Below, one piece after another: positions 45,393 to 52,656 of a stretch of 64,000 bases of DNA. The DNA is from Aequorivita sp. CIP111184 (GTDB taxonomy: Bacteria; Bacteroidota; Bacteroidia; Flavobacteriales; Flavobacteriaceae), in the NCBI RefSeq assembly GCF_900489465.1, contig NZ_UEFQ01000029.1, positions 1-64,000 on the forward strand, read 5' to 3'. A program made the translations under genes and the position numbers. How positions within the stretch are numbered: position 1 is the first letter of the stretch; each line of letters begins with the position of its first letter. The notes under the pieces were generated by a model. It was not told the DNA's origin. It ran no database searches and was given only the letters and a program-made list of their open reading frames with translations.

Positions 45393-45941
45393 ATGAATAA
45401 GAGAATAGCAATTTTAGCCACAAACGGATTTGAAGAATCTGAATTGAAATCACCTAAAGAGGCGATGGAAAAAGAAGGCTTTACCGTTGAAATTATTAGC
45501 GAGAATGAAGGAACTATAAAAGCTTGGGCAGATGGAAACTGGAGTAATGAATATAAAGTTGACAAGACTATAGAAAATGCAAATGCAAGTGACTATAATG
45601 CTTTGGTCCTTCCTGGGGGAGTTATTAACCCAGATAAATTAAGAAGAAACAAAAATGCTTTAAAATTTGTACAACATTTTTTTGAACAAAAGAAGCCTGT
45701 TGCTTCAATTTGTCATGGACCACAAACTTTAATTTCTGCAGGAGTTGTTAAAGGAAGGAAAATGACATCATTCAACTCTATTAAAGACGACTTAATTAAT
45801 GCAGGAGCTAATTGGGTAGATGAAGAAGTTGTTGTTGATGAAGGATTTGTAACAAGTAGAAATCCAGATGATTTGCCTGCCTTCAATTCAAAATTGATTG
45901 AAGAAATTAAAGAAGGTAAGCATACACTTCAGCACGCTTAA
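45393..45941 (+). CDS. PfpI/DJ-1 family (YhbO-like) protein
   Basis: A 182-residue class I glutamine amidotransferase-like protein. RIAILATNGFEESELKSPKEAMEKEGF is the N-terminal signature and the nucleophile elbow is SICHGPQTL with C107-H108. Family members act as deglycase/glyoxalase-type or general stress proteins; older annotations say intracellular protease PfpI. It is monocistronic with its own terminator. Confidence 0.88.
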   Translation: MNKRIAILATNGFEESELKSPKEAMEKEGFTVEIISENEGTIKAWADGNWSNEYKVDKTIENANASDYNALVLPGGVINPDKLRRNKNALKFVQHFFEQKKPVASICHGPQTLISAGVVKGRKMTSFNSIKDDLINAGANWVDEEVVVDEGFVTSRNPDDLPAFNSKLIEEIKEGKHTLQHA

Positions 45942-45963
45942 TATAATAGCTGAGCAAATTTCA

Positions 45964-45999
45964 TAAAAAAAGAGGCTAATACAAGCCTCTTTTTTTTAT
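45964..45999. terminator. Bidirectional terminator between the PfpI gene and the acidic-tail gene
   Basis: AGAGGCT pairs with AGCCTCT around a 6-nt loop, with an A-run before and a T-run after. It lies between convergent genes. Confidence 0.85.
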
Positions 46000-46014
46000 G
46001 AAATGGAATTTAAA

Positions 46015-46308
46015 TTATTCCTCTTCTTCTAATTTCTTCTTATCTGGGATTTCGCTTATTGGTTCATTGAAGTCTGCATCATCGTAATCATCTTCATCAA
46101 AATTGGCCATAGTTATTTCCAAGCGGGAGCTTACTTTGACCAAATAAATAGTATCATCTGTTCTTACTTCAACAGCTTCCACTGTTTCATTTTTAGCATT
46201 CTTAAAGGTGATAACATGGTCATCATCATACCCATCGGGATATTTTTCAACTAATAGAGAAAGTATCTCGGGGGTTAACTTTCGGTAATCTACTATGATT
46301 CGCTTCAT
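46015..46308 (-). CDS. Small conserved acidic-tail protein
   Basis: A 97-residue protein. It starts MKRIIVDYRKLTPEILSLLV and ends with a strongly acidic tail (FDEDDYDDADFNEPIS, KKKLEEEE). It has no signal, membrane segment or known domain that I recognise. I recall similar flavobacterial genes being labelled DNA primase, which nothing in the sequence supports. It is 78 nt downstream of nothing on its strand and has its own terminator, so it is probably monocistronic. Confidence 0.6.
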   Translation of the reverse strand: MKRIIVDYRKLTPEILSLLVEKYPDGYDDDHVITFKNAKNETVEAVEVRTDDTIYLVKVSSRLEITMANFDEDDYDDADFNEPISEIPDKKKLEEEE

Positions 46309-46385
46309 TTAATATTCAATCTTTTGGTTTGTGGTTATAAAACTATTCAAAAATTGATGACATAAAAATATTTTAAAGAAAATTT

Positions 46386-47456
46386 TTATAAATTTTTATA
46401 ATACTCGAAAGCACTATATATCAGCTTGTTATTAACTTCGCAATTGTATTTGTGGCTGCCAATGTCTTCTAAAAGTACAAACAATACCTTTCCATTTCTA
46501 TTTTTTTTGTCAAATGCCAACAAATTTATAATGGCTGCAATATCATTTTCAGTAAAATATTGTTTTGGAAAATATTTTAAAATGCTTTGTGAAACATCTT
46601 TCAAAGTATCTTTTGGAAAACTGAAAGTCTCCGTTGAAATATAGGTAGCCAAAATTAATCCAACAGCAACAGCTTCTCCATGAAGTAAGCTTTTTTTATC
46701 AGAACTCTCTAGAAAATAGGATTCTATGGCATGGCCCAGGGTGTGTCCATAGTTTAAGGTTTTTCGAAGATTCTTTTCTAAAGGATCTTTAGTCACGATC
46801 CCTTTTTTTATTTCAACTGAATCCCAAATCAGTTTTTCAAACTCTATTTTTTTTGAATAATCGGCATTTTTCACGCGTTCCCAATATTCTTTATTATAGA
46901 TAAGTCCGTGTTTCAACATTTCGGCAAGACCAGAAATAATGTGTTCCTGCGGCAAAGTTTTTAAAAATTCTGTGTCCAGGATTACCATCTCTGGAAGATT
47001 AATAATGCCAATTTGATTTTTTTTGTGGCCAAGATCAACACCGTTTTTACCGCCAACTGAAGCATCAACCATTGCGAGTAGGGAAGTGGGAATGTTTATG
47101 AATGAAATTCCCCGCATAAATGTTGAAGCTACAAAGCCTCCCAAATCTGTGACTACACCGCCACCCAAGTTGATAATTAAACTTTTTCGGTCGGCACCTT
47201 TTTCTGAAAGTGTTTCCCAAACTTTTAAACAAGTTTCAATATTTTTATGAGCTTCACCTACGGAAATAGTTATTATTTCAGGAGTAGTTTCAAACTGGTG
47301 CTTTTTAAAAAGATATGATAAACAATACTGTTTCGTGTTTTCATCAACGATTATGAAAATTTTTGAAAATTTTAAATTGAGTATGCTATCTGATAATAAT
47401 TCCCACGCGATTTCATCTTTATAAACTACACCTTTTTCTTTTAGTTTTTTTTCCAT
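46386..47456 (-). CDS. aroB: 3-dehydroquinate synthase
   Basis: A 356-residue NAD- and metal-dependent enzyme that cyclises DAHP to 3-dehydroquinate, step 2 of the shikimate pathway. NLGGGVVTDLGGFVASTFMRGI is the NAD-binding region, and VGGKNGVDLGHKKNQIG plus NYGHTLGHAIES (metal His residues) are catalytic signatures. All are intact and the length is typical. It is divergent from the proline dehydrogenase gene. Confidence 0.93.
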   Translation of the reverse strand: MEKKLKEKGVVYKDEIAWELLSDSILNLKFSKIFIIVDENTKQYCLSYLFKKHQFETTPEIITISVGEAHKNIETCLKVWETLSEKGADRKSLIINLGGGVVTDLGGFVASTFMRGISFINIPTSLLAMVDASVGGKNGVDLGHKKNQIGIINLPEMVILDTEFLKTLPQEHIISGLAEMLKHGLIYNKEYWERVKNADYSKKIEFEKLIWDSVEIKKGIVTKDPLEKNLRKTLNYGHTLGHAIESYFLESSDKKSLLHGEAVAVGLILATYISTETFSFPKDTLKDVSQSILKYFPKQYFTENDIAAIINLLAFDKKNRNGKVLFVLLEDIGSHKYNCEVNNKLIYSAFEYYKNL

Positions 47457-47480
47457 GAATTAGTTGCTTTTTCCGATATA

Positions 47481-47507
47481 TTGAGAGTTCAAATCTAACT
47501 ATATTTG
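47481..47507 (+). promoter_or_regulatory. Promoter of the proline dehydrogenase gene
   Basis: TTG at 47481-47483 and a perfect TATATTTG at 47500-47507 are separated by 16 nt, close to the Bacteroidota -33/-10 spacing. The ATG lies 20 nt downstream of the -10 element. Confidence 0.6.
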
Positions 47508-47527
47508 CACACTTTATTTTAAATTTT

Positions 47528-48700
47528 ATGACATCAAATTCCCTTTTTGATAATACAGAAACAGCTTTTAAACTTAAAAGCGACTCTGAATTGGAAAGAG
47601 CCTATTTTCTTTTTAAAATGATATCCAAGGAACCATTGGTAAAAATTGGAACGGCCGTAACAAAATTCGCTTTAAATATAAATCTTCCCGTAGAAGGAAT
47701 TATACGCTTTACTGTGTTTGATCATTTTTGTGGTGGGGTTAATGAAAGGGATTGCATGTCCACAGTTGATAAGCTTTTTGATGTGGGCGTTTCATCAGTT
47801 TTGGATTTTTCGGTTGAGGGAAAGGAAGAAGATGCTCAGTTTGATGCTACTGCAAATAAGGTAATTGAATTAACGAAATTTGCAAAAAATAAAGAAGCAA
47901 TGCCCTTTTCAGTCTTTAAGCCTACAGGTTTTGGTAGGTTTAAAATTTGGCAGAAAATAACTGAAAAACAACCATTAACAGAATCTGAAGAAGAAGAATG
48001 GAAAAGAATTGAAGAACGTTATGAAAAGGTTTCAAAAGAGGCATATGAAAGTAAAATTAGTCTTTTGATTGATGGTGAAGAATCTTGGATGCAAGACGCA
48101 GCAGACGATCTTTGCGAAAAGATGATGGAAAAATACAACAAGGAAAGCCCTATTGTATTTAATACATTGCAGTGTTATAGGTGGGATAGATTGGAGTATT
48201 TAAAAAAAATACACCAACGCTCTAAAACTAAAGGCTACAAGCTAGGTTTTAAAATTGTTCGTGGTGCTTATATGGAAAAAGAAAATGAGCGAGCAGTTGA
48301 AAAAGGTTACAAAACTCCAATTTGCGTAAGTAAAAAAGCTACAGATGATAATTTTAATCAAATAATGGAATATATAATGGACAATCTTGATGATATTGAG
48401 TTGTTCGTTGGTACCCATAACGAATCCAGTACGTATTTAACTATGGATTTAATGAATGAAAAAGGTATTTCAAAGAGTGATGGACGGGTTTGGTTCGGTC
48501 AACTTTTTGGGATGAGTGATCACATTACTTTTAATCTTGGTGATGAGGGGTATAATGTTGCAAAGTATATTCCTTTTGGCCCTGTAAAAGATGTGATGCC
48601 TTATCTAATTAGGCGTGCAGAAGAAAATACTTCTGTTGCTGGTCAAACCAGTAGGGAGCTTACTCTTTTGAAAAAGGAGAGAGAGCGAAGGAAAATGTAA
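47528..48700 (+). CDS. Proline dehydrogenase (monofunctional)
   Basis: A 390-residue FAD enzyme that oxidises proline to pyrroline-5-carboxylate. It has the (beta/alpha)8 PRODH barrel, with LGFKIVRGAYMEKEN (FAD/substrate-binding) and YIPFGPVKDVMPYLIRRAEENTS, the conserved RR motif that binds the proline carboxylate. There is no P5C dehydrogenase or DNA-binding domain as in long PutA. It pairs functionally with the ornithine aminotransferase at 7.2-8.5 kb, as both produce P5C/glutamate semialdehyde. Confidence 0.92.
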   Translation: MTSNSLFDNTETAFKLKSDSELERAYFLFKMISKEPLVKIGTAVTKFALNINLPVEGIIRFTVFDHFCGGVNERDCMSTVDKLFDVGVSSVLDFSVEGKEEDAQFDATANKVIELTKFAKNKEAMPFSVFKPTGFGRFKIWQKITEKQPLTESEEEEWKRIEERYEKVSKEAYESKISLLIDGEESWMQDAADDLCEKMMEKYNKESPIVFNTLQCYRWDRLEYLKKIHQRSKTKGYKLGFKIVRGAYMEKENERAVEKGYKTPICVSKKATDDNFNQIMEYIMDNLDDIELFVGTHNESSTYLTMDLMNEKGISKSDGRVWFGQLFGMSDHITFNLGDEGYNVAKYIPFGPVKDVMPYLIRRAEENTSVAGQTSRELTLLKKERERRKM

Positions 48701-48713
48701 TTGTTTTTTAAAG

Positions 48714-49091
48714 TTATTCTTTATTGACTTTGGCCTTCATGATGGTAGCTGTTTTCTCACAATTTTCAACTGTAATCTTTAATTTTTTTTCTGAAATTAT
48801 TCCTTCAATAACATAAATGTTGCAAGAATCAAGTTTGGTATTGCTTTCAGAAAATAATACATCACCATCTTCAAGTAAGGCTGAAACTGCGGCTGTGTCC
48901 ATTTGATTTTCACGCAAAACGTTCAGCGACTCTTCAGAAAAAGCCCGTTGTTTTAACTTGATATTTTTAAGTGTTCTAGACTCGGGGCCATAGGCGCAAG
49001 ATGTTTTTTTTCCGCTGAGAATAAAAAATAAAAGGGCTATTCCTATTATAAATCCACCTGAAAAATAGACCAATCGGTATGCTAACTTCAT
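48714..49091 (-). CDS. Membrane-anchored small protein (DUF4258-like)
   Basis: A 125-residue protein. The single N-terminal TM helix is about residues 6-26 (YFSGGFIIGIALLFFILSG). The rest is soluble and has two Cys residues (SCAYGP and LDSCNIY). I recall flavobacterial homologues labelled DUF4258. The gene starts 37 nt downstream of alanine dehydrogenase, so it is likely co-transcribed. The function is unknown. Confidence 0.65.
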   Translation of the reverse strand: MKLAYRLVYFSGGFIIGIALLFFILSGKKTSCAYGPESRTLKNIKLKQRAFSEESLNVLRENQMDTAAVSALLEDGDVLFSESNTKLDSCNIYVIEGIISEKKLKITVENCEKTATIMKAKVNKE

Positions 49092-49128
49092 TAATTTGTT
49101 ATTAGGGTATTGATTTTTGGAATAATTT

Positions 49129-50328
49129 TTAAAAAATCAAAAGGTTGATTTCGCTGTATGACATATTAAACCAATCTGCAACGGCTTTATTAGTAAGAAT
49201 TCCGCGGTAAAAGTACAAACCATTTTTTAAACCATTATCAAAACGGATAGCATTTTCAAGACCGCCACTTTCGGCTATTTCCAATATATAAGGTGTAAAA
49301 ATGTTGCTTATTGAAATCGAAGCTGTTTTTGGGTATCGTGCGGGAATATTGGGTACGCCATAATGTATAACTTCATGTTTTATAAATGTTGGGTTATCGT
49401 GGCTTGTCATTTCGGTAGTTTCAAAACAACCGCCCATATCTACGCATACATCAATTATTACGGCGCCTTTTTTCATATTTCGCACCATTTCTTCAGTAAC
49501 TATAATTGGTGCCCGATTATGGCCGCGTACAGCACCAATGGCAACGTCGCAACGTAAAAGTGCTTTCATCAAATTTTTTGGCTGTACTGTTGATGTATAT
49601 AGAATACGGCCCACATTTGTTTGAATAGTTCTTAGTTTTGTAATGGAACTATCAAAAACCTTTACATTGGCGCCTAGGCCAAGTGCGGAACGAACTGCAA
49701 ATTCGCCAACTGTTCCAGCGCCAATTACAACAACTTCAATAGGAGGGACGCCACTAATGTTTCCAAATAGAAGCCCATTACCTTTTTTTGCATTTACCAT
49801 TAACTCGGCAGCAATAAGTACAGATGCAGTGCCGGCAATTTCACTCAGGGCTTTAACGGCGGGATAACTGTGGTCTTCATCTTTTATAAACTCAAATGCG
49901 AGGGCAGTAATTTTCTTTTTGGCAAGCGCGTCAAAATAAGATTTTTGACGTGTTTTTAATTGTAATGCTGAAATGAGTACTGTTTTTGGTTTAATCAATT
50001 CCAGTTCTTCAAGGGTAGGGGGCTCTACCTTTAAAACCATGGGGCAACCAAATACTTTTTTTGTATCATTGGTTAACTGCGCTCCCGCTTCAGAATAATC
50101 TTTATCAGAAAAGCCAGCTTCATCTCCTGCGCCATTTTCAATCAAAACCCTATGACCGTTGCTAACGATAGCGTTTACAGCATCTGGGGTAAGGCAAATT
50201 CTTTTTTCTTGGAAATACGCTTCTTTTGGAATACCTATGTAAAGTTCTCCTTTTTGTCTTGATATTTCAAGAGTTTCTTCCTGCGGAAGTAATTGCGCTC
50301 TGGTGAAGGGTGATTTTGGTTGTGGCAT
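49129..50328 (-). CDS. ald: Alanine dehydrogenase
   Basis: A 399-residue NAD-dependent enzyme that interconverts alanine and pyruvate plus ammonia. IGIPKEAYFQEKRICLTPDAV is the N-terminal substrate-domain motif, and VVIGAGTVGEFAVRSALGLGANVKVFD the NAD-binding Rossmann motif. The C-terminal NIPARYPKTASISISN is typical. It is slightly longer than classical Ald (370) at the N terminus. It is followed on its strand by the DUF4258-like gene. Confidence 0.9.
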   Translation of the reverse strand: MPQPKSPFTRAQLLPQEETLEISRQKGELYIGIPKEAYFQEKRICLTPDAVNAIVSNGHRVLIENGAGDEAGFSDKDYSEAGAQLTNDTKKVFGCPMVLKVEPPTLEELELIKPKTVLISALQLKTRQKSYFDALAKKKITALAFEFIKDEDHSYPAVKALSEIAGTASVLIAAELMVNAKKGNGLLFGNISGVPPIEVVVIGAGTVGEFAVRSALGLGANVKVFDSSITKLRTIQTNVGRILYTSTVQPKNLMKALLRCDVAIGAVRGHNRAPIIVTEEMVRNMKKGAVIIDVCVDMGGCFETTEMTSHDNPTFIKHEVIHYGVPNIPARYPKTASISISNIFTPYILEIAESGGLENAIRFDNGLKNGLYFYRGILTNKAVADWFNMSYSEINLLIF

Positions 50329-50386
50329 AGTTCAATCTTGCAATTTCAATTTACGGAATAATTCCCACTTTATTATAAGGTAAATA

Positions 50387-50920
50387 TTACCGAAATAAAT
50401 CTTTTATCTGTTCCCAGAAAGATCGTTTGTGCAAAAGTTCTTCCTCAAAAGACTTTAAATCATTCTGACGCATTTGGCTAAAAAGTTTGGCGCGTATTAA
50501 ATAGACAAATGGAACCAATACCATCATTATTGGTATTACGTAAATGATCTCAACCTCGTCAGCATTTAAATTTTGTTTAAGTATGTTGAACAATTGAAAA
50601 ACATACATAGATAAGGGAACCAATATTATCCAATGCCACCAGTGTTTACAAGTGAAAAACCAAATAAGCAGTAAAATTACTGGAATTACTTTACCTGCAA
50701 GAAACCAAGCATAATGATATAAAGATGTGTATTCAGTAGTGAATGTAAAAAAAGGAGTTTCCCAAACTTGGGTGTTGCTTGGGAAACTCTCATATGCATA
50801 ATATATAAAAGGAGTACACGCCATTATAAAAACGATAATGCCTCCCTGTATAAGGCTTTTTTTATCCGGCTGGCGGAACTTGAACCGTTCTAACGTCGAT
50901 TTGTTGTGGGGTGTTTTCAT
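50387..50920 (-). CDS. Multi-pass membrane protein of a duplicated module, copy A
   Basis: A 177-residue protein with a charged N terminus (MKTPHNKSTLERFKFRQPDKKS) and four probable TM helices (about residues 24-43, 65-90, 92-110, 125-148: GGIIVFIMACTPFIYYAYE, VIPVILLLIWFFTC, HWWHWIILVPLSMYVFQLFNIL, VIPIMMVLVPFVYLI). The tail is DLKSFEEELLHKRSFWEQIKDLFR. The start at 50920 is inside the 46-residue lipoprotein gene, overlapping by 59 nt. No known domain was recognised. A paralogue lies at 51379-51891. The function is unknown. Confidence 0.75.
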   Translation of the reverse strand: MKTPHNKSTLERFKFRQPDKKSLIQGGIIVFIMACTPFIYYAYESFPSNTQVWETPFFTFTTEYTSLYHYAWFLAGKVIPVILLLIWFFTCKHWWHWIILVPLSMYVFQLFNILKQNLNADEVEIIYVIPIMMVLVPFVYLIRAKLFSQMRQNDLKSFEEELLHKRSFWEQIKDLFR

Positions 50921-51002
50921 CTTGAATTCCTTCTGGGGTACAAGAAGCAAAAAGTCCTGCTGCGAAAATAGCTGCTACGATAATCAATTTTAAGTTTTTC
51001 AT
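50862..51002 (-). CDS. 46-residue lipoprotein of the duplicated module, copy A
   Basis: A 46-codon gene. The lipoprotein signal LIIVAAIFAAGLFASC has the Cys at residue 21, followed by TPEGIQDENTPQQIDV. The start ATG sits 32 nt downstream of a perfect -10 element. It overlaps the membrane-protein start by 59 nt in another frame. It is nearly identical in organisation, and similar in sequence, to copy B at 51833-51973 (shared CTPE-IQ-E-TPQQI). The conservation of both the frame and the overlap supports a real gene. Confidence 0.8.
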   Translation of the reverse strand: MKNLKLIIVAAIFAAGLFASCTPEGIQDENTPQQIDVRTVQVPPAG

Positions 51003-51378
51003 AATGTAAGTGTTTGTGAGGTTAATACTGGGTCAAACTTACACTCAAAAAACTTAAGTCTACTAATTATGTTAATTGTATCTTTACAGGTTATAATGCA
51101 ATTAAATACTTTGAAATACACTTTTAATGATATTTTAAAGTTAATTTTTTAATATTCCTATAAACGCTATGCTATTATTTCATATTTGTCTGCAGTATCT
51201 TAAAGATTCACTTCAGTACTTTATTTGTTTTATTAGTTCGATTTGAGATTGGATTGTTTCTATATTTTTTTGATTTCACATAAAAATAAGAAAATGTGTT
51301 TAATCATCCAAAAGGTAAAACTTTTACTTAGACGAACGAATGTACGTATTTAATTTATCATTTTAAAAATTAAGAAAA
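51003..51378. other. 376-nt spacer between the two modules
   Basis: It holds the copy A promoter at its left end. The rest is AT-rich, with only chance-length frames (the longest I noticed is 27 codons) and no clear terminator, RNA or repeat. Confidence 0.5.
51034..51041 (-). promoter_or_regulatory. -10 element (TAAGTTTG) of module copy A
   Basis: On the minus strand a perfect TAnnTTTG. The same octamer precedes copy B at nearly the same distance. The leader carries the shared sequence TTAACCTCACAAA. Confidence 0.55.
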
Positions 51379-51891
51379 TCAGAAAAGATCCTTAATCTGT
51401 TGCCAGAAGTTTTTTTGTGTGCCTAATTCCTCTTCAAAACTTTTCAGATCCTTGCCTATTAACTTGTTTGAAAGTTTAGCTTTTATTAGGTAAACCAAGG
51501 GCACGATTACCAACATTATAGGAAAAAGCCACCATATTTCAACTTCATCTGTAATACCTACATCATCATTTATCACACTGAATAATTGGAATGCGAACAT
51601 TCCAATTGGAATAAGAATAACGTGATACCACCAGTGCTTACATGTAATAAACCAAATAACTAAAAGAAGCATGGGAACAAACTTGCCCATCATTGTCCAG
51701 ACAGAGACGTATACTTCTTGGTACCAATTTGCATGGTATGTAAACAAAAAAGTTTCCCACGATTTTGTTTGTGGGAAACTTTCATATGAATAAAATAAAT
51801 ATGGACTAGCCGCTATTATTAGGGCTATAATACTACCCGTTACTAGGTACGATGATTTTGCTCTTGTGGATTTGTTGGGGTGTTTGTTCAT
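51379..51891 (-). CDS. Multi-pass membrane protein of a duplicated module, copy B
   Basis: A 170-residue protein, paralogue of copy A. The N terminus is MNKHPNKSTRAKS, followed by four probable TM helices (about residues 20-38, 58-82, 84-102, 118-142: LVTGSIIALIIAASPYLFYSYE, FVPMLLLVIWFITC, HWWYHVILIPIGMFAFQLF, LFPIMLVIVPLVYLI). Shared blocks with copy A include YSYESFP, WFxTCKHWW, FPIMLVIVP/PIMMVLVP and DLKSFEEEL with the tail FWxQIKDLF. Its start is inside the lipoprotein gene, with the same 59-nt overlap as copy A. The function is unknown. Confidence 0.75.
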   Translation of the reverse strand: MNKHPNKSTRAKSSYLVTGSIIALIIAASPYLFYSYESFPQTKSWETFLFTYHANWYQEVYVSVWTMMGKFVPMLLLVIWFITCKHWWYHVILIPIGMFAFQLFSVINDDVGITDEVEIWWLFPIMLVIVPLVYLIKAKLSNKLIGKDLKSFEEELGTQKNFWQQIKDLF

Positions 51892-51973
51892 TCTGGATGC
51901 TTTCTGGGGTGCAAGAAGCAAAGGTTCCTAATGAAAAAATTGCTACGATAAAAAGGTACTTTAGAGTTTTCAT
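51833..51973 (-). CDS. 46-residue lipoprotein of the duplicated module, copy B
   Basis: A 46-codon gene. The lipoprotein signal FIVAIFSLGTFASC has the Cys at residue 21, followed by TPESIQNEQTPQQIHK. It has the same length, Cys position, CTPE-IQ-E-TPQQI motif and 59-nt overlap with its downstream membrane-protein gene as copy A. The leader has the -10 element and TTAACCTCACAAA sequence in common with copy A. Confidence 0.8.
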   Translation of the reverse strand: MKTLKYLFIVAIFSLGTFASCTPESIQNEQTPQQIHKSKIIVPSNG

Positions 51974-52003
51974 AATATATAAGTTTTTGTGAGGTTAATA
52001 GGC

Positions 52004-52011
52004 CAAACTTA
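52004..52011 (-). promoter_or_regulatory. -10 element (TAAGTTTG) of module copy B
   Basis: A perfect minus-strand TAnnTTTG, 31 nt upstream of the lipoprotein ATG, in the same context as copy A (TAAGTTTG then GCC/ACCC and TTAACCTCACAAA). Confidence 0.55.
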
Positions 52012-52156
52012 ATACGAAAAAATAAAAGTACGTTAACTATTTTTAATATACATTTATAAGTTTTTTTAAAAAATAATATCCCTGCTCTATAATTTTTGCG
52101 ATTTGGGGCAAACGATTAAAAAGAATTTTATAAACATTATATTTCACGTTGCAACT

Positions 52157-52570
52157 TTATTTCACTAGCTTTAATTTTAAGGTTCTGCTTCCGTTATTAT
52201 TTTTTGTAATGTATATCTTGTCTGTATTGTTAGGCAATAGTTTATCAATCTTTTCTGGCCACTCTATAAAAACATAATGCCCGCTATATAGATAATCTTC
52301 TACTCCAATATCATAAGCCTCAACAATATTATTAATTCTGTAAAAATCAAAATGATATATAGTATCTTTTGAAGTATGATACTCATTTACAATCGAAAAT
52401 GATGGACTATTTGATATTTCATCAATACCAAGTTGTTTAACAATCTCTTTAATCAATGTAGTTTTTCCCACTCCCATATCACCATAGAAAAGTAATATTT
52501 TGGAGACGGATGAGACTAAGATCTGTTCAGCAACTTTGGGAATTTCGGTCTGGGTATAAGTAAGTTCCAT
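52157..52570 (-). CDS. tsaE: tRNA threonylcarbamoyladenosine biosynthesis ATPase TsaE
   Basis: A 137-residue P-loop ATPase. Walker A is GDMGVGKTT at about residues 30-38 (K36), NSPSFSIVNEY is the family switch segment, and FIEWPEKI is the conserved C-terminal motif. It supports TsaB/TsaD in making t6A37 in ANN-decoding tRNAs. It is downstream of porX on the same strand with an 86-nt gap. The length is near the typical 135-160. Confidence 0.92.
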   Translation of the reverse strand: MELTYTQTEIPKVAEQILVSSVSKILLFYGDMGVGKTTLIKEIVKQLGIDEISNSPSFSIVNEYHTSKDTIYHFDFYRINNIVEAYDIGVEDYLYSGHYVFIEWPEKIDKLLPNNTDKIYITKNNNGSRTLKLKLVK

Positions 52571-52656
52571 GGTAAAAACGGAACGAATATAGAAAATTTA
52601 TAAATTAAAACCGAAATTATCTATCAATTCGCAAACCTTTAAAGCTTTAAAAAAAA

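Noticed and set aside
46015-46308. DNA primase
   Set aside because: There is no zinc-finger or TOPRIM motif in 97 residues; the label sometimes attached to such proteins is unsupported.
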